NCBI GenBank assembly: GCA_023333565.1
Contig: JAJKFH010003165.1
Coordinates: 1,550,001 to 1,614,000 of the forward strand
Length of the DNA stretch: 64,000 nucleotides
Reading direction: 5' to 3'
Source: Puffinus mauretanicus
Lineage: Eukaryota; Chordata; Aves; Procellariiformes; Procellariidae
Under the pieces are notes generated by a model, which was not told the DNA's origin, made no database searches, and was given only the letters and a program-made list of their open reading frames with translations. Positions 12,286 to 26,389 of the stretch are shown here, one piece after another. Position 1 is the stretch's first letter; every line of letters begins with the position of its first letter. A program made the position numbers and the translations under genes.

Positions 12286-15200
12286 GTCAGAAATATACCT
12301 CAATTTTTTGTCAGTTATATCACTTTACTTTCAACATCAAGTGATACCTCCATAAAAGCAAAACAGTTCTCTCGCTTGAAACACTTTCTGGCTTCCTCAT
12401 TATCTCTGGTAAGAGAAACCTCATAGAGAAAAGCCAGGAATCAAGGAGTAAATCATTACTATTGTTGCTTTTATTATTAGCATAACTGCACTTCAGCTCC
12501 CCACAAATTTTACATACAGCTGTAGTGAAGCTGAGCTTTTATTTCTTTCATTGAACTATATGGGTAAAATTATATCAGGTCTCATTACTGCTTTTTAATC
12601 CTTCCCATATTTTGAGGCTTGTTAGCTGGGGAGGAGGAAAGAGAAAACGCAGCTGACTTTTATCATTAAAACTCTACAACTGTCATTAAAAGAACAACAG
12701 CACATCAGGCATAACTTGTCTGTGTCACGTGTGAACTCAGGCTGGCTGCTGCCAGCACGCATGTGTGTCGGTGAACAGAGGCTGACAGTGCAAATGGTGG
12801 CCCATGGGTATCGGCAGCTCCGGGGACAGCCAGCGCCACGCTGTATTTCTGTGCCACTGTGGCTCTCGTTAGTCCTGCGCGGGCTGCCCCCTCACAGGGT
12901 ACCGGCTGGGGGAAAGAACAGCACCAGGAATGTTGCTTTTCCCTTCCCCTCGAAGCAGAACTATCCTCCAAGTGGGCGCTATCTGAATATGTAATGTGGC
13001 TGTGCTGGTGGAGAGGAGGATTTGCTCAGAGAAATCCCATCTTTTCCAAGCCCAAAAGCGAGAAAGAAAAACCACATGGACACCATGATGTGCCTCTGAT
13101 TCCCCTGTAAAGTTGGTGGAAGGAGAATAAATGGAAATGATGCAGCAAGACAGCGTGCGTGCCCTCCCACCAGCTCAGTGCCCGGCTTGCCACCATCCCC
13201 TGACCCCACCGTACCCCGAGGGCAGAGCGGGGCTCTCCCAGCCTGGGCTCTCCCACCTCTCTTACAAATGCCCAACTCAATTTGGTTTTGAAGTATTGCT
13301 AGAAAACCTGATCATGCATATTTTGTAAACCAGTGGTCTCTTGCCAAGTCATTATCTCATTAGATTGGCTTCTTTTATATCTCTGAAAAATAGAGAGAGC
13401 CCTCTGAGCTTCCCGGGTAGTAACGAGACAACAACGGGTGAGATTACACTGCCGTGCCCATTAACACGCTGAATTTTATGTAGCTCTTTGTAGCCCAATC
13501 ATAAATGTGACATTTTCCTCAGGACTAGGTGATTGTTTCAGTGTTTGCCAGGCACTCTCTTTTCACACAATACTGTATTTTGCTCCTGAGACAATCATTC
13601 TGTCACATATACAAAGCTGAATTCAAGTGAGAGAAGAGGAGATTAATTCCTGAACAACAAAATTATTGTTTTCATAAAAGTATCCTTACAGAGGACAGAT
13701 TTGGCTACCTGTGTTCATTTGGAGTAATCTTTTCCTCTTCTCAGGGGATGGGTGAGTCAGGCTGCAGGAAGGCGGGCAGAGTTTGGCAGGTGGAAAGCAG
13801 CTCTCCTTTCTCCTCTAAGCCTTCCCCTCCTCCAAGCCAAAGAGAAGCATCTGGAGTTGGAGTCCTAAACAAAGTTTTAGAAAGCTGGTTTTATCGGGCA
13901 TCATAGGTTCTTTCAAGCACTTCATCAGTTCATGATGGAATGGGCTCAAAGATGAGATGAGCGGATCAAGTCAGTCTGATCAACGGAAAATGAGAAGATA
14001 TAAAAAAGGAGGTAATAAACACATTTCAGCTTCTAATTAATCTATCAAAAGCCCTGCTTTCCTTTCAGTCTAAAATAAAAGAGAATTTAATAAGATTTTT
14101 TTCAAAGAATAGTTGTATGATTGTTGTGCTTTTTCTTTTATTGACGTTGATTTTTAACCTTTCCTTGCAAGAACAGATTTTTTTTAAAAACCTTTATGTA
14201 AGGAACATTATTAAGCAGCTTTTTCTCTTTTTGTAACATCTACATGTGTGAATGGCAGACAAATTAGCACTGAAGTGTTGAAGGAACCTTAAAAGGCATT
14301 GCCTCTGACAGTGATAACAATCAATAGGTGGAGGATGCAACAAGTTAACTCATGATTTCCCAGACTCTTTCTCTCCTCCTCTATGCACCCGTCTTTCCTG
14401 TAGCACAGCAAGGAATATTAAAAGCATACAAAATGTATTTTACTCTGGATAAATTATAGAAAGAATTAAATTTAAAAAGTAGACCTGCCCAGACACGCTA
14501 GTTCTCCCGTCCCACCGCCCATCACCTCGGGGCAGGAGGCGGCGACCTCTGGTACAGACTGTTTGCACTCCCCTTCCCCCTGCACACACCACGTTTTGTG
14601 TCTGCGCACAAGCAACATCGCAGCACCAGCCTGGATTGCTAAATGTTTTGACAGTTAGAGAAAAACCCAATAACGCAGCTTGTTCTCATATTGTAAGTGT
14701 GACGGTTTGCATAAGAATTCAGAGAGGCACTGCTGGGGAACACTGTTTAATTGGACCGTGAGATCTCATTGCATCGTAGAAACAGTGCAATCAATAAGCC
14801 CTACCTACCGTTGCTTACAAATGGAAGTCATTTAGAAACAGTAACAGGTGACAAAACCAATTTAAACCATGGCTGTGCTAAAGGCCTTGTTACTACTTTG
14901 CATCCTGTGTCGTAAACCTGCAGACAGGTTGGGGGGGACTTTTTCTTTTTGGCTCAGCTCTGTCAACGCCAGTGAAAATGGGAACCACACGTTGCACAGA
15001 GGGCTGCAAACCTGAGCACTATTCATTAAATATATGGATTCAAAACTGAAATTTAATTTCAAATTCAAGACATACCTCTGTTTTCCACACTTAACAACAG
15101 CAACAGTTACTGTCAGCTGCATGAAGAGAATGAATCTGAAATCTGTTGCCAAATCAAACTTGAGCCTTAATGTGAAAGCCAAGCTTTTACAAAAAGGGTA

Positions 15201-16079
15201 GATGTTATTAAGAAGACAGCTAATCAATCAACTATCAAGACGCTCAGCTTCTCACCGAATCTGGTGCCGTTTGTAAAACATGTTGAGATCCTTGACTGGA
15301 ATGAGATGCAATAGAAAGGTGAGGAATGATTGTGGGCAATCACACCCCGGTGATGAAGTACCACGGAAACGTCAATAGTAGCCAAACGGTAATTTTCCTG
15401 ATTGCAACATGCAACCTAGGCTCCCCCTTCCTCGGGGTTGAGTTTTCACACAACTGAGTTACAAGCCATGACTGGGTTAAAAAAAGCACATATTAAAGTC
15501 TAAGCATATAGCTTGGTAACGTTGTCTTCAGTGGAACATAAGCACATCCTTAGTTTTATAAATGTGCTTAAGTACTCTCCTGATGGGAACATGTTGTTAA
15601 CGAGGCTTATTACAGTAATTTGTATTGGAGTCATTTACAGGCCAGAGTCCCAGTGTGTTTGGCATAGTGCAAAAATTGGAGTATCAGTTTCTCCGCTCTG
15701 TGAATTATAGAATCAAAGTGCAAGAGAGAGAAACAACTGACTGGCAGAAAGAGATGGGAAGCAGCAGGAACGTACACAGCAATGGGACAGTGGAAAATAA
15801 CGAGGTAAGCAGTGGTCACTGCAGATGGAGAATGGCTTTCATCTCATCTAACTTCAGATTTTACAGTGTAAATTTGCGTATCTGAGTTGGTTTCCCAAGA
15901 CTCCCTACATCTGATCCATTCAGCTGACTCACCATTTCATGGTGAAGACAAATCACACTTTAACATACCTCTTCATCTCCACTCTTCATCTCCAAGCACT
16001 GCAATGGAGCCCAGAGTGACTAGCTCAGATGCAGCCATTGTATAGAGCCACCGCCCATAAAAAGTAATAAAAGAGAAAG

Positions 16080-16080
<1 letters not shown>
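12286..16080. other. Non-coding flank, nothing recognised
   Basis: AT-rich with a mildly GC-richer interval at 12730-13260. No transposon, RNA gene or recognisable exon was found. Confidence 0.6.

Positions 16081-16150
<70 letters not shown>
16081..16150. repeat. Compound microsatellite (AAT)10(GAT)13
   Basis: Thirty bases of AAT repeats run without interruption into forty bases of GAT repeats. Both arrays are pure, so length polymorphism is likely. Confidence 0.97.
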
Positions 16151-18184
16151 CCACCCACAGTAACTTTAGCTGAAGGGTGGACATCCACAGTGTGATATTA
16201 AGGGAAAAAAACCTAGAAATTTAGCTGAGGCAGAAGCAACTATGCCAAGAGCAGACAGATACATTTGCACAACAGTAGCATGGTGAAGGCAGCTTCTATT
16301 CACTCTGAATAAATTAACTCAAAGAATGTCTATGGAGGAAGACAAAAGAAGAGGTTGACACCTGTAGATCTTTTCTTGAATTTTCATTTATATTACATAT
16401 ATAAAAGCTTTACAATCCTTCAGGTACAAACTGAAGTTGATGCTGAAGCCTCAACTCTTTCTGTATTCATCCAATTCAACTGCAAGTTAGACGGGAGCTC
16501 CTGGGAAACCCTGGGGCTTGGTCAGAGAAAGCTTGCTCCTGCATGACCTGTGATGCTGGCCCAAGCAGCCCCCTGCTCGATGTTTGTAGGAAACCCTTTG
16601 CCTGAGTCCTCTGCCATACGTATAACAGCCCTTGCAGCAATATCATGTGGGTGAAGCCTGGTCAGTTAGAGGGTCCCTCTGTAAGGATTTTGCCCTTTCC
16701 TGCAGCAGGTTGCTTGGTAAGATTGATGGGGAGCTGCCATCCACATCCCACTCTGTGAAAGCCCATGGGTCTTACAGCTGTACATTGCTTCCTGCCACAC
16801 GGTGCTCATCCTTGAGCTTATCTGACCCCACTACAGGCTAGTGGGTGGCTTTACTGCAACCTTATTGATATCTTAGGTGACAGATTTGATCTGGAGTATG
16901 TGATACTGCTGAGCATGTGCCTACCATCTGACCCTGTGTCACATGTGTCTGTGACTGTGCTGAAGTTAGTGCCTAAGTGTGCATACGATCCATATCTGAA
17001 AGCAACTTTTTATTTTATTTTTAACCAGTCAGATGGCATACCTGTCTCCTAACCACATCGTCTCCCAGGTAGAGCAAATAGGTAGACCTTCTTGCTTCTT
17101 GACACTGTCTTGGCTGGATGAAGGTACCCAGTTCCAGCTTGATTACCAGTATCCTTCAAAAGCACCCAGCATTATGACCCACAGAAGCAGATTAGATGTC
17201 TGAGGTTTGACCCTAGAGCAAAGCCGCCAGGAACAGCAGCTCTAGGGTGGATACATGAAATACGGAGCCAGGAGCACCCCTTCCTTTTGCTTGTTCTCTG
17301 GGCTGTACTCCGAGTAGGTGGTTCTGGAAAAGAACTTGCTTTTGCTAGGTATTGCAAAAAAGGAAAATCATAAAGATGGCCCTTAGATTTGAAAGCTTAC
17401 ATGATAAAAGAGAGCAAATGGAAATCTAGACCAGATGTCACCACTGTGGTGGTCTCGCAGTCTCCTTATGCTTATTTCACAGTTTTCTTTGTACTCTTGG
17501 TCTACCAAGACATTTCTGAAGAAGGCGTTAGCTTTGCTATGAAGAATTAATTCCTCCCTAAAACACACTGCAAATTATGTCACACACTTTTTAAAAAACT
17601 TACAATATTCAGTATGCCATACTACAAATAGATTTCTGAAATGTCAACAATTTCTAAATAATTGCCAACTGCATGTGTGCAAATGAAATGCTAGTAGAAA
17701 CAGCTATGTTCTATTGTTCTCTAGATGCATTTGCAGATTTGGATAATCTTTTATAGTGCTGCAAAAGGAGTTTCATATTCATTAGCTGGCTCTTGTTTGT
17801 TGGAAGCAGTTGATTTACTAAATATCTTGCTTATTAGTGTGGAGGCATAGAAGAGAAGGCAATATTTCGTGATTGCGTTTTAATAAACAACGTTGAATAC
17901 TTTATTTTTAGTAAGTAGCTGGCAGGAGTTAGGCAACCAGTTTTTCTTTGTGAAATGATTCAGCTGATGGACTCTGATGTTTCCTTTAAGTTGACCATGT
18001 CCTTTTCTGTCATCTTCCTACTAACACAGTTCTGCCAACCATTCGGGTCAAGAATCTTGCCTGTGATAGCTCAATTGATTAAATAGTTGAGATCCGAACA
18101 GATAGCAGCACCCATCACAACTCATTTTGCAACCTTGAGCTAATCATGTCACCTACTGTTGTAGAAAGTGTGTGAAATTGATTC
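16151..18184. other. Non-coding flank between microsatellite and solo LTR
   Basis: No recognisable exon or repeat; short open frames only. Confidence 0.6.
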
Positions 18185-18781
18185 TGTCGTGGTTTAACCC
18201 CAGCTGGCAGCTCAGCCCCACACAGGCACTCACTGACTCCCCTACCAGTGGGATGGGGAGGAGAACGGAAGGGTAAATGTGCAAAAACTCATGGGTTGAG
18301 GTAAAGACAGTTTAATAGGTAAAGCAAAGGCCACACACACAAGCAAAGCAAAACAAGGAATTCATCCACTACTTCCCACCGGCAGGCAGGTGTTCAGCCA
18401 TCTCCAGGAAAACAGGGCTCCATCACGCGTAACCGTTTCTTGGGAAGACAAAACACCATCACTCCAAACGTCCCCCCCTTCCTTCTTCTTCCCCCAGCTT
18501 TGTATGCTGAGTACGACGTCATTATGGTATGGAATATCCCTTAGGTCAGTTGGGGTCAGCTGTCCCGGCTGCGTCCCCTCCCGACTCCTTGTGCACCCCC
18601 AGCCTCCTCGCTGGTGGGGTGGGGTGAGGAGCAGCAAAGGCCTTGACTCTGTGTAAGCACTGCTCAGCAGTAACGAAAACATCCCTGTGTTATCAGCACT
18701 GTTTCCAGCACAAATCCAAATCTTAGTACCATACAAGTTAGTATGAAGAAAATTAACTCTATCCCAGCCAAAAACAGTGCA
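18185..18781 (-). mobile_element. Solo LTR of an avian endogenous retrovirus
   Basis: About 597 bp bounded by TG and CA. On the minus strand it ends GGTTAAACCACGACA, an LTR family I recognise as common in neoavian birds. A minus-strand ATTAAA (TTTAAT at 18311-18316) fits the R/U5 poly(A) signal. No primer-binding site or internal gag/pol/env sequence follows on either side, so this is a solo LTR left by recombination. The immediate 5-bp flanks (GATTC and GGTTA) do not match; AATTG occurs a few bases outside on both sides. The 151-aa minus-strand open frame inside it is not a gene. Confidence 0.9.
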
Positions 18782-20339
18782 GGTTAATTGTGTGCATGTA
18801 CTGCATTTTGAAGACATAATAATTGGTTAAGTATCACCTTCTGCCATGGATTAATGGTTGGAACAACACCCAGCTTTAGGGTTAATGCACCTACCTATCT
18901 ATCTCAAGCCCTGACCAGTGTGACGATCAACATCCTTGGACATCTTTAATGAATCTTGCCTCACTTGGAAGCTTTGAACATATAAAAAAAAGGTGTTATT
19001 TATGAGAAAATTAACCAAAAATCAGTTTGATGAAATCAAGAAATAAATTGAAATGATGAGCAGAACACTCCCCCTAACAACTTTAGCAATAGCTAGTTAA
19101 TGCTACTCTTCGTTCATCAGTATAAACATCAAACTACCAGCTGTATTTCTGCTTTGTCTCTCTTCTTTCTTCTTACAGTAAAGCCTGCACCTCATATTGG
19201 AGATGCATACTACATACATATATATATATGCTATTCCATCCCCACCTTAATGGCCCTGCTGGATTTCAGCGTGCTCAGGATTTTGCCCCAGGATGTGTTT
19301 GTACATCTGTGTATGTGGCAGAAGGCATAGGGAAGGGATTATTTTTCACTCTTGACAGCATGAGGGATTTGAGCACCGATGTTAGGCACACTGAATCTCC
19401 TCGCCAAAGTGAAAGGAAATCTGCTCTAAAGAAGCAGTGACATGGCAAAGACTGTCTCAAATGCATGCTTTGAGAATATCACTGAAGTCATGCAACAAAA
19501 GGTGCTAAACAAAAAGGAACTGTACTTTCTCTGATTAGTCCAACCAGAGATCAGAGAAACCCAGTTACATTCAACCTGAGACTTTAATCACTAACTTTAG
19601 TCACCTTTTAGTCACCCCTGTCTTTTTTGTACATCAAAAAAGAAACAGCACGAAACACGGGCTTACTTGCAGTTCTTGTTATTATGCTTCTTAAATAGGC
19701 AATGGGTTTTAGGGGAGAATGAGGTGTGAGAAAAGTGAAATGGGATTTATACGTGAGAGGATGTTTTCCCCGTGCAGCCAGGCTAATCCAGACCTCCGGT
19801 GAGTCCCCAGTTCACAGACCACTGGGACAACAGGAGGACCGCAGGCTCCACAGGCTTTGCAGTTCACAACATAAATGCCCAAATTACATTCAGAATTTTC
19901 TGAAATCTGAATCGGTTCAGTCCAGAAAATGTTACACCGCAGTAAGCGCTATCAATTCTTTTCTGCCCACACTTACTTTTTGTTCCAGTACGCTTCATTT
20001 GATTTTAAATTTATGCTTTTTTTCTTAAGGGAAAAGACTGCTGAGATTTCAACCCTGTTGTGATGTTGTAATGCCAAGCATTCCTGGATTATGCCAACTC
20101 TTGTTCTACTTTGCTAACCATTACCTCAGTGCACGGGAAACAGGAAATTAAAAGAATTGGTAAATTTGCCTTGTTCAATCTGGACAAAGCATTAGAAAAT
20201 ATCCTTCTGAAAAAGAAAATGTAACAGGGGTTATTCACCATTTTTCCAGTATTCCTGGGAAACAAGTACTCATAGTTTTTCAATAAGGTTTTTAATCTGG
20301 AAGTGACCATATGGTCTATTTGCAGGCATAAACAAAAGA

Positions 20340-20355
20340 AACACACACACACACA
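20340..20355. repeat. Short (AC)n microsatellite
   Basis: Pure AC dinucleotide array of about eight units. Confidence 0.85.
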
Positions 20356-22976
20356 AAACCTGATCAAACAATATAGTCAACCCACGTGGCACCCTGCACT
20401 GACTGAAGACATCCCCAGATATGCCTGCATGGTTTTCCAGGGAGAACTCACAGTGTAAATGGTAGCTGGGCCAAGAAACTGTCTTGGCAGCCCTAATACT
20501 TTCTCCAGATAAAATCAATTGCTAGATGAACTGTAGCAATCCAAAGGTATCCATTCTGCCCAGATTGCTATACACCAGGCAAGCATCACATCCAAAAATT
20601 TGTCTCCCCTGATAGCCAGAACACGTTCCAAGGATCTTTCCGAAGGATGGAGCATGAAAGCTGTGTGACTAATCTCAATAGCATCTACTGCTGGGAAAGC
20701 CATTGGTCCAGAATAATCCACGGTAAGCCTTGGCACACGGATCGAGTCACCGCAAGGTGCCAACCTCCGCGGCAGTTCTGCTCCGCAGCATCCCTCCAAA
20801 CGGGTGCTTGCAAATTTTGAGGAACACGCTGTTCTTTCCTCCATAACTCTGCACGCTCCCAGTCTATTTGTATGCTTTTGAAGCGCATATATTGCCTTCT
20901 GAAGGCTGTGATTATTAAACGCTGGTGTTTGCTACTATTTTTCTCTCCAGAGGATGAGTGAGAAACAGAAATTAAATCGCTATATTAACAGAATCAGGAG
21001 AAGGAAGTTACAACGGGTTCCCCAAAAGACAGATGATTCATATATTTCATAAAAATTGTACCATAAGTGTTAGCTATCGTTCTCAGATAACATTATTGTT
21101 GTAGGCATTGTTGCACGTAAGTACGTCATTTATCTAAATTGAAGCTTTACACTTCTGCTCACTTTGCAGGTCTCAACCCTGCTATGATGGAGCTACTGTA
21201 GCAATGTATTATAGTGTCAAACCAACTCACATTTTATATTTTTAACTAAAGAAGGTCAAAATAACAAAATGCAGCCAAGGAAGGAACAACTGCTATCATC
21301 TGCAGCTACACTTATGTAAGCAGCTTAATTCCTCTACTTTTTTGAGGATGGTTCCAGAGTTCCTGCAGAAGTGTGGAGTGATATTATGGAAGGCAAGTTG
21401 TGATTTTAAGAATCTCTATTTTCAGATGTCCATGCTGATATCCTTTACACAGGACTGATGTTCATAAAAAAGGTATTCAGCCTTTCTGACAAATGGGGCA
21501 GTTCAGGTCTCTCATTTAGATACTCTCAAACAAAAGCATGAAGAATCTCTTGTTGCTTTTGAAAATCTTGTAAATTAATTAGGAAAAAAAATTCTCATGT
21601 CCTAAAGCAAAATATTTTACACCATGAAGAGCCATTTTCCTGTTTTCCATTAAAATCAAAACATGAGAGACACTTTTATTGTTTCTAGAAATTAAGAGTT
21701 ATTAAATAATAGCAATAAAAATTAGAGAATACATTATTATTGACAACCTGTAAAGGCTGGAATAAAAGATTTGTCTTTTATTCATGCAATTATTTATTTC
21801 TACTAGATGAAACATCATTCATTTTTTCCTGTACCTTTTCTGGTCCTAAATATTCAATGGCTTCCCAGTCACAGCATATGTTTCCACTTGGTCTTCAGGG
21901 GTTTGGAGTTTGCCTTATCCTCTCATGGCAATGAGTACACCCTGTCACTTGCCCACCTTCCTCGTGAAGAGGGTTGGGTTCTGTCCCACTCTAACAGGTC
22001 CCTGCCCTCAGTAAGAGTGGTGGGAACATTGTCGGCATCTGTGGGAGCTTCCTTACCTTCTCAAACCTCTTGTCCCCTCAGTCTGCTCATGTAATACTCG
22101 TAAAGATGGTACTTATTTTTTGATAGATGGAAACTGTAATGTCAACCTGCTTGAGGCCCAGGGTTGAGTCTGTATCATTATCGAGCACAAACAAGGAGCG
22201 GGAACATGGGGGTCAATCATCTCACAGTTCTGATACCAGGCAGACAAGCTAAAACTAGATTCAGGAATATGGAAACCAAACATGTTTTTGGTAAACAACC
22301 CTGTGCCCAAAACTACTTGGCAACTGTAAGAAGTCACCCATTCACTTATTCTGTGAGTAGGAGGGAATCTGCTGGGAGACCGACATGATGCGAGTTGTAA
22401 AATGATCATTGTCACAAACCTAAGAGCTGACTCTGCTGGCAGCTTTTCACATTTAGTATTTCCAGCTGTAATTAATGAGCCATTTTCCATTGCTCCTGCT
22501 CAGGGAAGCCAGTCACTGTAAACAGCATAACCTGCCTGTCCTTCAGAAATGAGCTTGTATTTGCTGATTTTTTTTTTTGCTTTCCCGTAGGTGCTTGGAG
22601 AATCGCGCCTCTCTTCCAGCCCTGCTGTATTTCGGTAGCGTAAGGCTCAGTTTCCTCATCTCCTCCCAAGATCCAAAGGCAAAACTAAGATTCTACAACT
22701 GCCACTATTAAGAATTGGCTGGAAATTTTCTACTTTTACATTATCACTTTCACAAGCTCCACTGACAGTGGCAACTGCTGGAGGATCCATATTGCCAAAA
22801 GTTTGGTTTTCTCCCCACTGCTGCATTGTCCAAATTCAATTCGAGCCCGCGCTGGTGATCCAGCTGTAAGAACACCCGTGACCAGGGTGCCTTAGACCAC
22901 TGGAGCCGCACTGCCACAATGGAAAAGTGGGAGAGAACATGCATGCCGACCGCGGGCTGGCTGAAATCAAATGGGT

Positions 22977-23060
22977 TTGGTTTTTGTTGTTTTGTTATTT
23001 GGGGTTTTTGGGTTGGTTGGTTTTTTGGTGGGGTTTTGTTTTGTTTTGTTGTTTTGAATT
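22977..23060 (+). repeat. G/T-rich low-complexity tract
   Basis: Some 80 bases almost entirely of G and T, with GGGG, GGG, GGTTGGTTGG and GGGG clusters separated by T runs, then TTTTG repeats. The plus strand could form a G-quadruplex. Confidence 0.85.
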
Positions 23061-24966
23061 TTTAATTAGAATGAAAACAGATAGAGAATTTTTATGAATC
23101 TCTCTAAGTCATAACCCCCCCTTCCCCCAGTAAATCCAGAATCCCACCAAAATAAACACTTAATTTCTTGGTTAGTTAAGAATTTATTTGTAGAGCATGG
23201 ACTCTGGAAATGTGGGAAAGAATCAAGCAGAGACTACAAAGCAAAACCAAAAAATCCACCCTTTTCCCTTAAAAATCAGAAGTAGTAGCTTAATTTAATG
23301 GTGAAGTAGCTTTTTAGCTTTTATTTTCCAGTTGTGTGTTCTCTGAGGTACAGGAAATGTAGAAATATAAGACGGAATGACAAGATGATGCAAAAGGCAT
23401 AGGAAGTTATGTAAATATGTCTAAAACAAAGAGCTTCACTTGCCTTGAGACATGTCAGAGTGCATACATTAACTTAATTTCACTTACAAATAAAACTCTT
23501 TCTTGCAGCTTAGTTAAACTTGGCCAGTGCTTCATTGCACTTTGCATAAAGGCGAGGATGCCAAGACAATATTCCAGGCATGCAAATGTGTAAGCCCAGA
23601 GATCTCAAGAGGGGAGTATTGCTCAGGAATCTCTCCACAGCACCTTACAAAAAAACCAAATGCATGTAGTACTGAGCACTTTTGCAGCGGGAGGAAGGGC
23701 ACTCCCAAACCCTACTTAAAGAAAGGGAAAAGTGGGCATTGAATAGCTGCTCTCTCTTTCTCTCCGAGTGGTAGCTTTCATTTGTTCTGAGACTTTTCAC
23801 TGAACAGGCCAATCAATTCCCATTTTTCAAATCAATTTTTTCTTGCCTTGAATATCTTGTGCTGATAAAGCACTTTCAAGTATGACTTTCTGAGTTTATC
23901 TTTTTGTTCTGCATTTATTGTTATTGGAAAGTAGAACTCTCTAATTACCATTACGGCAAAATTTTTCCCACAGTATTCTTTGGAATAAAAAATTAATTGA
24001 AAGTTGTTACTTCAGCAACAATGACCCTTTCTGATGCTCCGCTACATTCAGCAGTATTTCAAAAAGCAAACATTTAAAGATCAAGCCCGCCAGTGCCAGT
24101 CTGCTGGTTCTTCTGGCCAGTCTTTTGCAACTCACTCTAGTAAGGCAATATTTATGATATTTGCATGTGACTGCAGAGTCCCAGCTGGAGCGTCGTTGAA
24201 GGAAGCACAGACTCCTGCCACACAGATTCCTGCCACATTTAAATTACTGACAAAGTTGGACCACTTATCCTTTGCAGTCTTTGAACTTGTCTTACATCAA
24301 AACAACCAACCAAACAAACCAAAAAAACCCAGCACACAAAATTTTATTTATATCATTATTTTAGGAACATTTCTATGGTGGCATTCTAGATAGCTCTACC
24401 TCACTCAGCTGAGTTACTCAATATATTTGTGATACTGAGCAAGCATTATAAGCCCCAAATATAGCACTTGATATTGAAAAGTAGCTTGAAACGGCTTGAG
24501 CTCAGTAACAATACCTTTTCATTTGCAAAGGTAAAATTATTTCTCTTTCACTTATCTGATACTTCTTGGAGACCTCGTCTTTAGAGTTCAGAACCAGAAA
24601 TATCACACTACCGTAGCTCAGGATGTTTCAGTAGGGCTGGAGATCATCTAGCAGATAAAACAGAGAGATTGTCTGAAATTTCTAGACCGAAGAGAAATGC
24701 TTTTGTGAACCTCAGATTTCAGACACTGAGACAGCATGAAATTTTTGAAAATTTTCTCTCAGTCCCAACCATCACCCATAGAAAGGGCAAAGCCATCATC
24801 GTTTGATGGCGTTTCTGCAGTGGGATGAATTACCATTCCTCAGCCCAGCTGACTCCACGCTTGCTCTTAGTTCTCAGCAGGCATGAGGTAAGAAATGGTA
24901 GGTTGTGTTTCCGTGAATGAGGCTTAACAAGAGAAAGTGGAAGACCAATAATTTATGGAGCAGAAA

Positions 24967-25002
24967 ATGGTGATAATTAACAAGCATGATAATTATCACC
25001 AT
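24967..25002. repeat. Perfect inverted repeat (13-bp arms, 10-nt loop)
   Basis: ATGGTGATAATTA, a 10-nt spacer, then TAATTATCACCAT: fully complementary arms able to form a hairpin or cruciform. It is short for a pre-miRNA and has no flanking protein-coding sequence. Confidence 0.92.
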
Positions 25003-26389
25003 CTAGCTATTTTGACAGGACATCTGGGATTGCGCTTAATCCAAAAGAGAAAAGCTAAAAGTATGCTGTAAAGCCTTCATGCTGCTGGAACTCAACAATG
25101 AAGCTGAAGGAGGACAGACCACATTCTCATCTTACATTTTCTCCTGCAAACTATTAATGTTTCCTTTCTGATAACTCTACACATTTTGCAAGAGGTTCTG
25201 GCAAGATACTCAGAAAAGGAGATAATTTTTCTGAAACGAGGAGCATATGTTTCTATGTCAGGGTGCTTACGGTCGTATCTCTAAAAACATAGACAGCTTT
25301 TATACTGAGATCAATTAAAATAGTGATGCACTTACTTAGACTGAAAGGCAGTGACTTCATAAAAACCAGAAAGCCCTATAACGACATGATCCAGTAGTTA
25401 GGGTAAGATGATAGTGTTGGCATGAATGCATCATTTAAAAACAAAGCCGTACATCTCTGAAGAATATAGATTAACTCAGATTTACTGTGGGTTCCCTGCT
25501 CACTATCGCCAACTGCTATTTTATAAGAAGCAGCCAATATATCGAGAAAACATTTTAGAAAGCATGACATACATTTCAAGTTGCAGTAAAATAATTGGAA
25601 CCTTCTAGGGTTTGCTTAATTATGCAATACGGTTAACCCTTATGTCAGTGATTTAAAACTTCGGTTAAATATATGAGAAAAGCCTGTCATTTCATTTGAA
25701 ATAAATAAGATTTTTTTCAGAGTAAGCATTTGAATTAATTTTTTTCATATTGGAAAACTCCTGTATGTTATGAAATTATGTTGCCCTGCCAAGTTAAGAT
25801 GCTTTAATTAAATTTAAAGCAGACAGACTTGCTACAATTGCCAGAGAAGAACAAAATATGAAAAACAAAGCTGCAATAAAGAGATCTTCCTTGAGTCATT
25901 TTATCAAACCAGTGATTTTGAAGTCTGTTAACAGCTGTACACCCAAAAAGCATGTGAAATCATCCAGGCTGACAGATCCAGAGGTCCTTTATCACTAGAG
26001 ATGAAACTATAATTTCAACAACAGATCAGCCATTATACTGAAAAACTGTACTGCCTACAGCTAGCCAATGGTCAAACTCCTTCTATAACATATTATAGAA
26101 TTAAGTTATAAAATTATAGTTATTATAGAATCAAGTACATTTCAAAACATACAACAAAACATTTATGAGAGATTTGCAGAAATAAGGTTCATTGTGCAGC
26201 AACTCATGCTATGCAGAAGCAAGCCGCACTGAGTACATACACAAAGTCTATGTTTACGACCTGCTAAAACACCGCGCTTAACTGGAAGTTTTACAGCAGT
26301 CATTTTCAGAAAACATACCGAAGGTCGACATTCATAACCTCTGCCTCAAAAATGCAGGGTGCTGGCTGATGAGAAGGTTTGTCAGGCCA

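Larger units (their letters stand above)
18782..26389. other. Non-coding flank, nothing coding recognised
   Basis: AT-rich sequence holding the AC microsatellite, the G/T-rich tract and the 13-bp-arm hairpin listed separately. Open frames of 100-125 aa show no recognisable domain. Confidence 0.6.

Noticed and set aside
15973..16188. 71-aa minus-strand frame with a long poly-Ile run
   Set aside because: It is a translation of the AAT/GAT microsatellite.
18362..18817. 151-aa minus-strand frame
   Set aside because: Lies inside the solo LTR and has no retroviral or host protein features.
22640..22665. MIR core similarity (CTCAGTTTCCTCATCT)
   Set aside because: A match of about 16 bases without support from flanking MIR sequence is too short to call.
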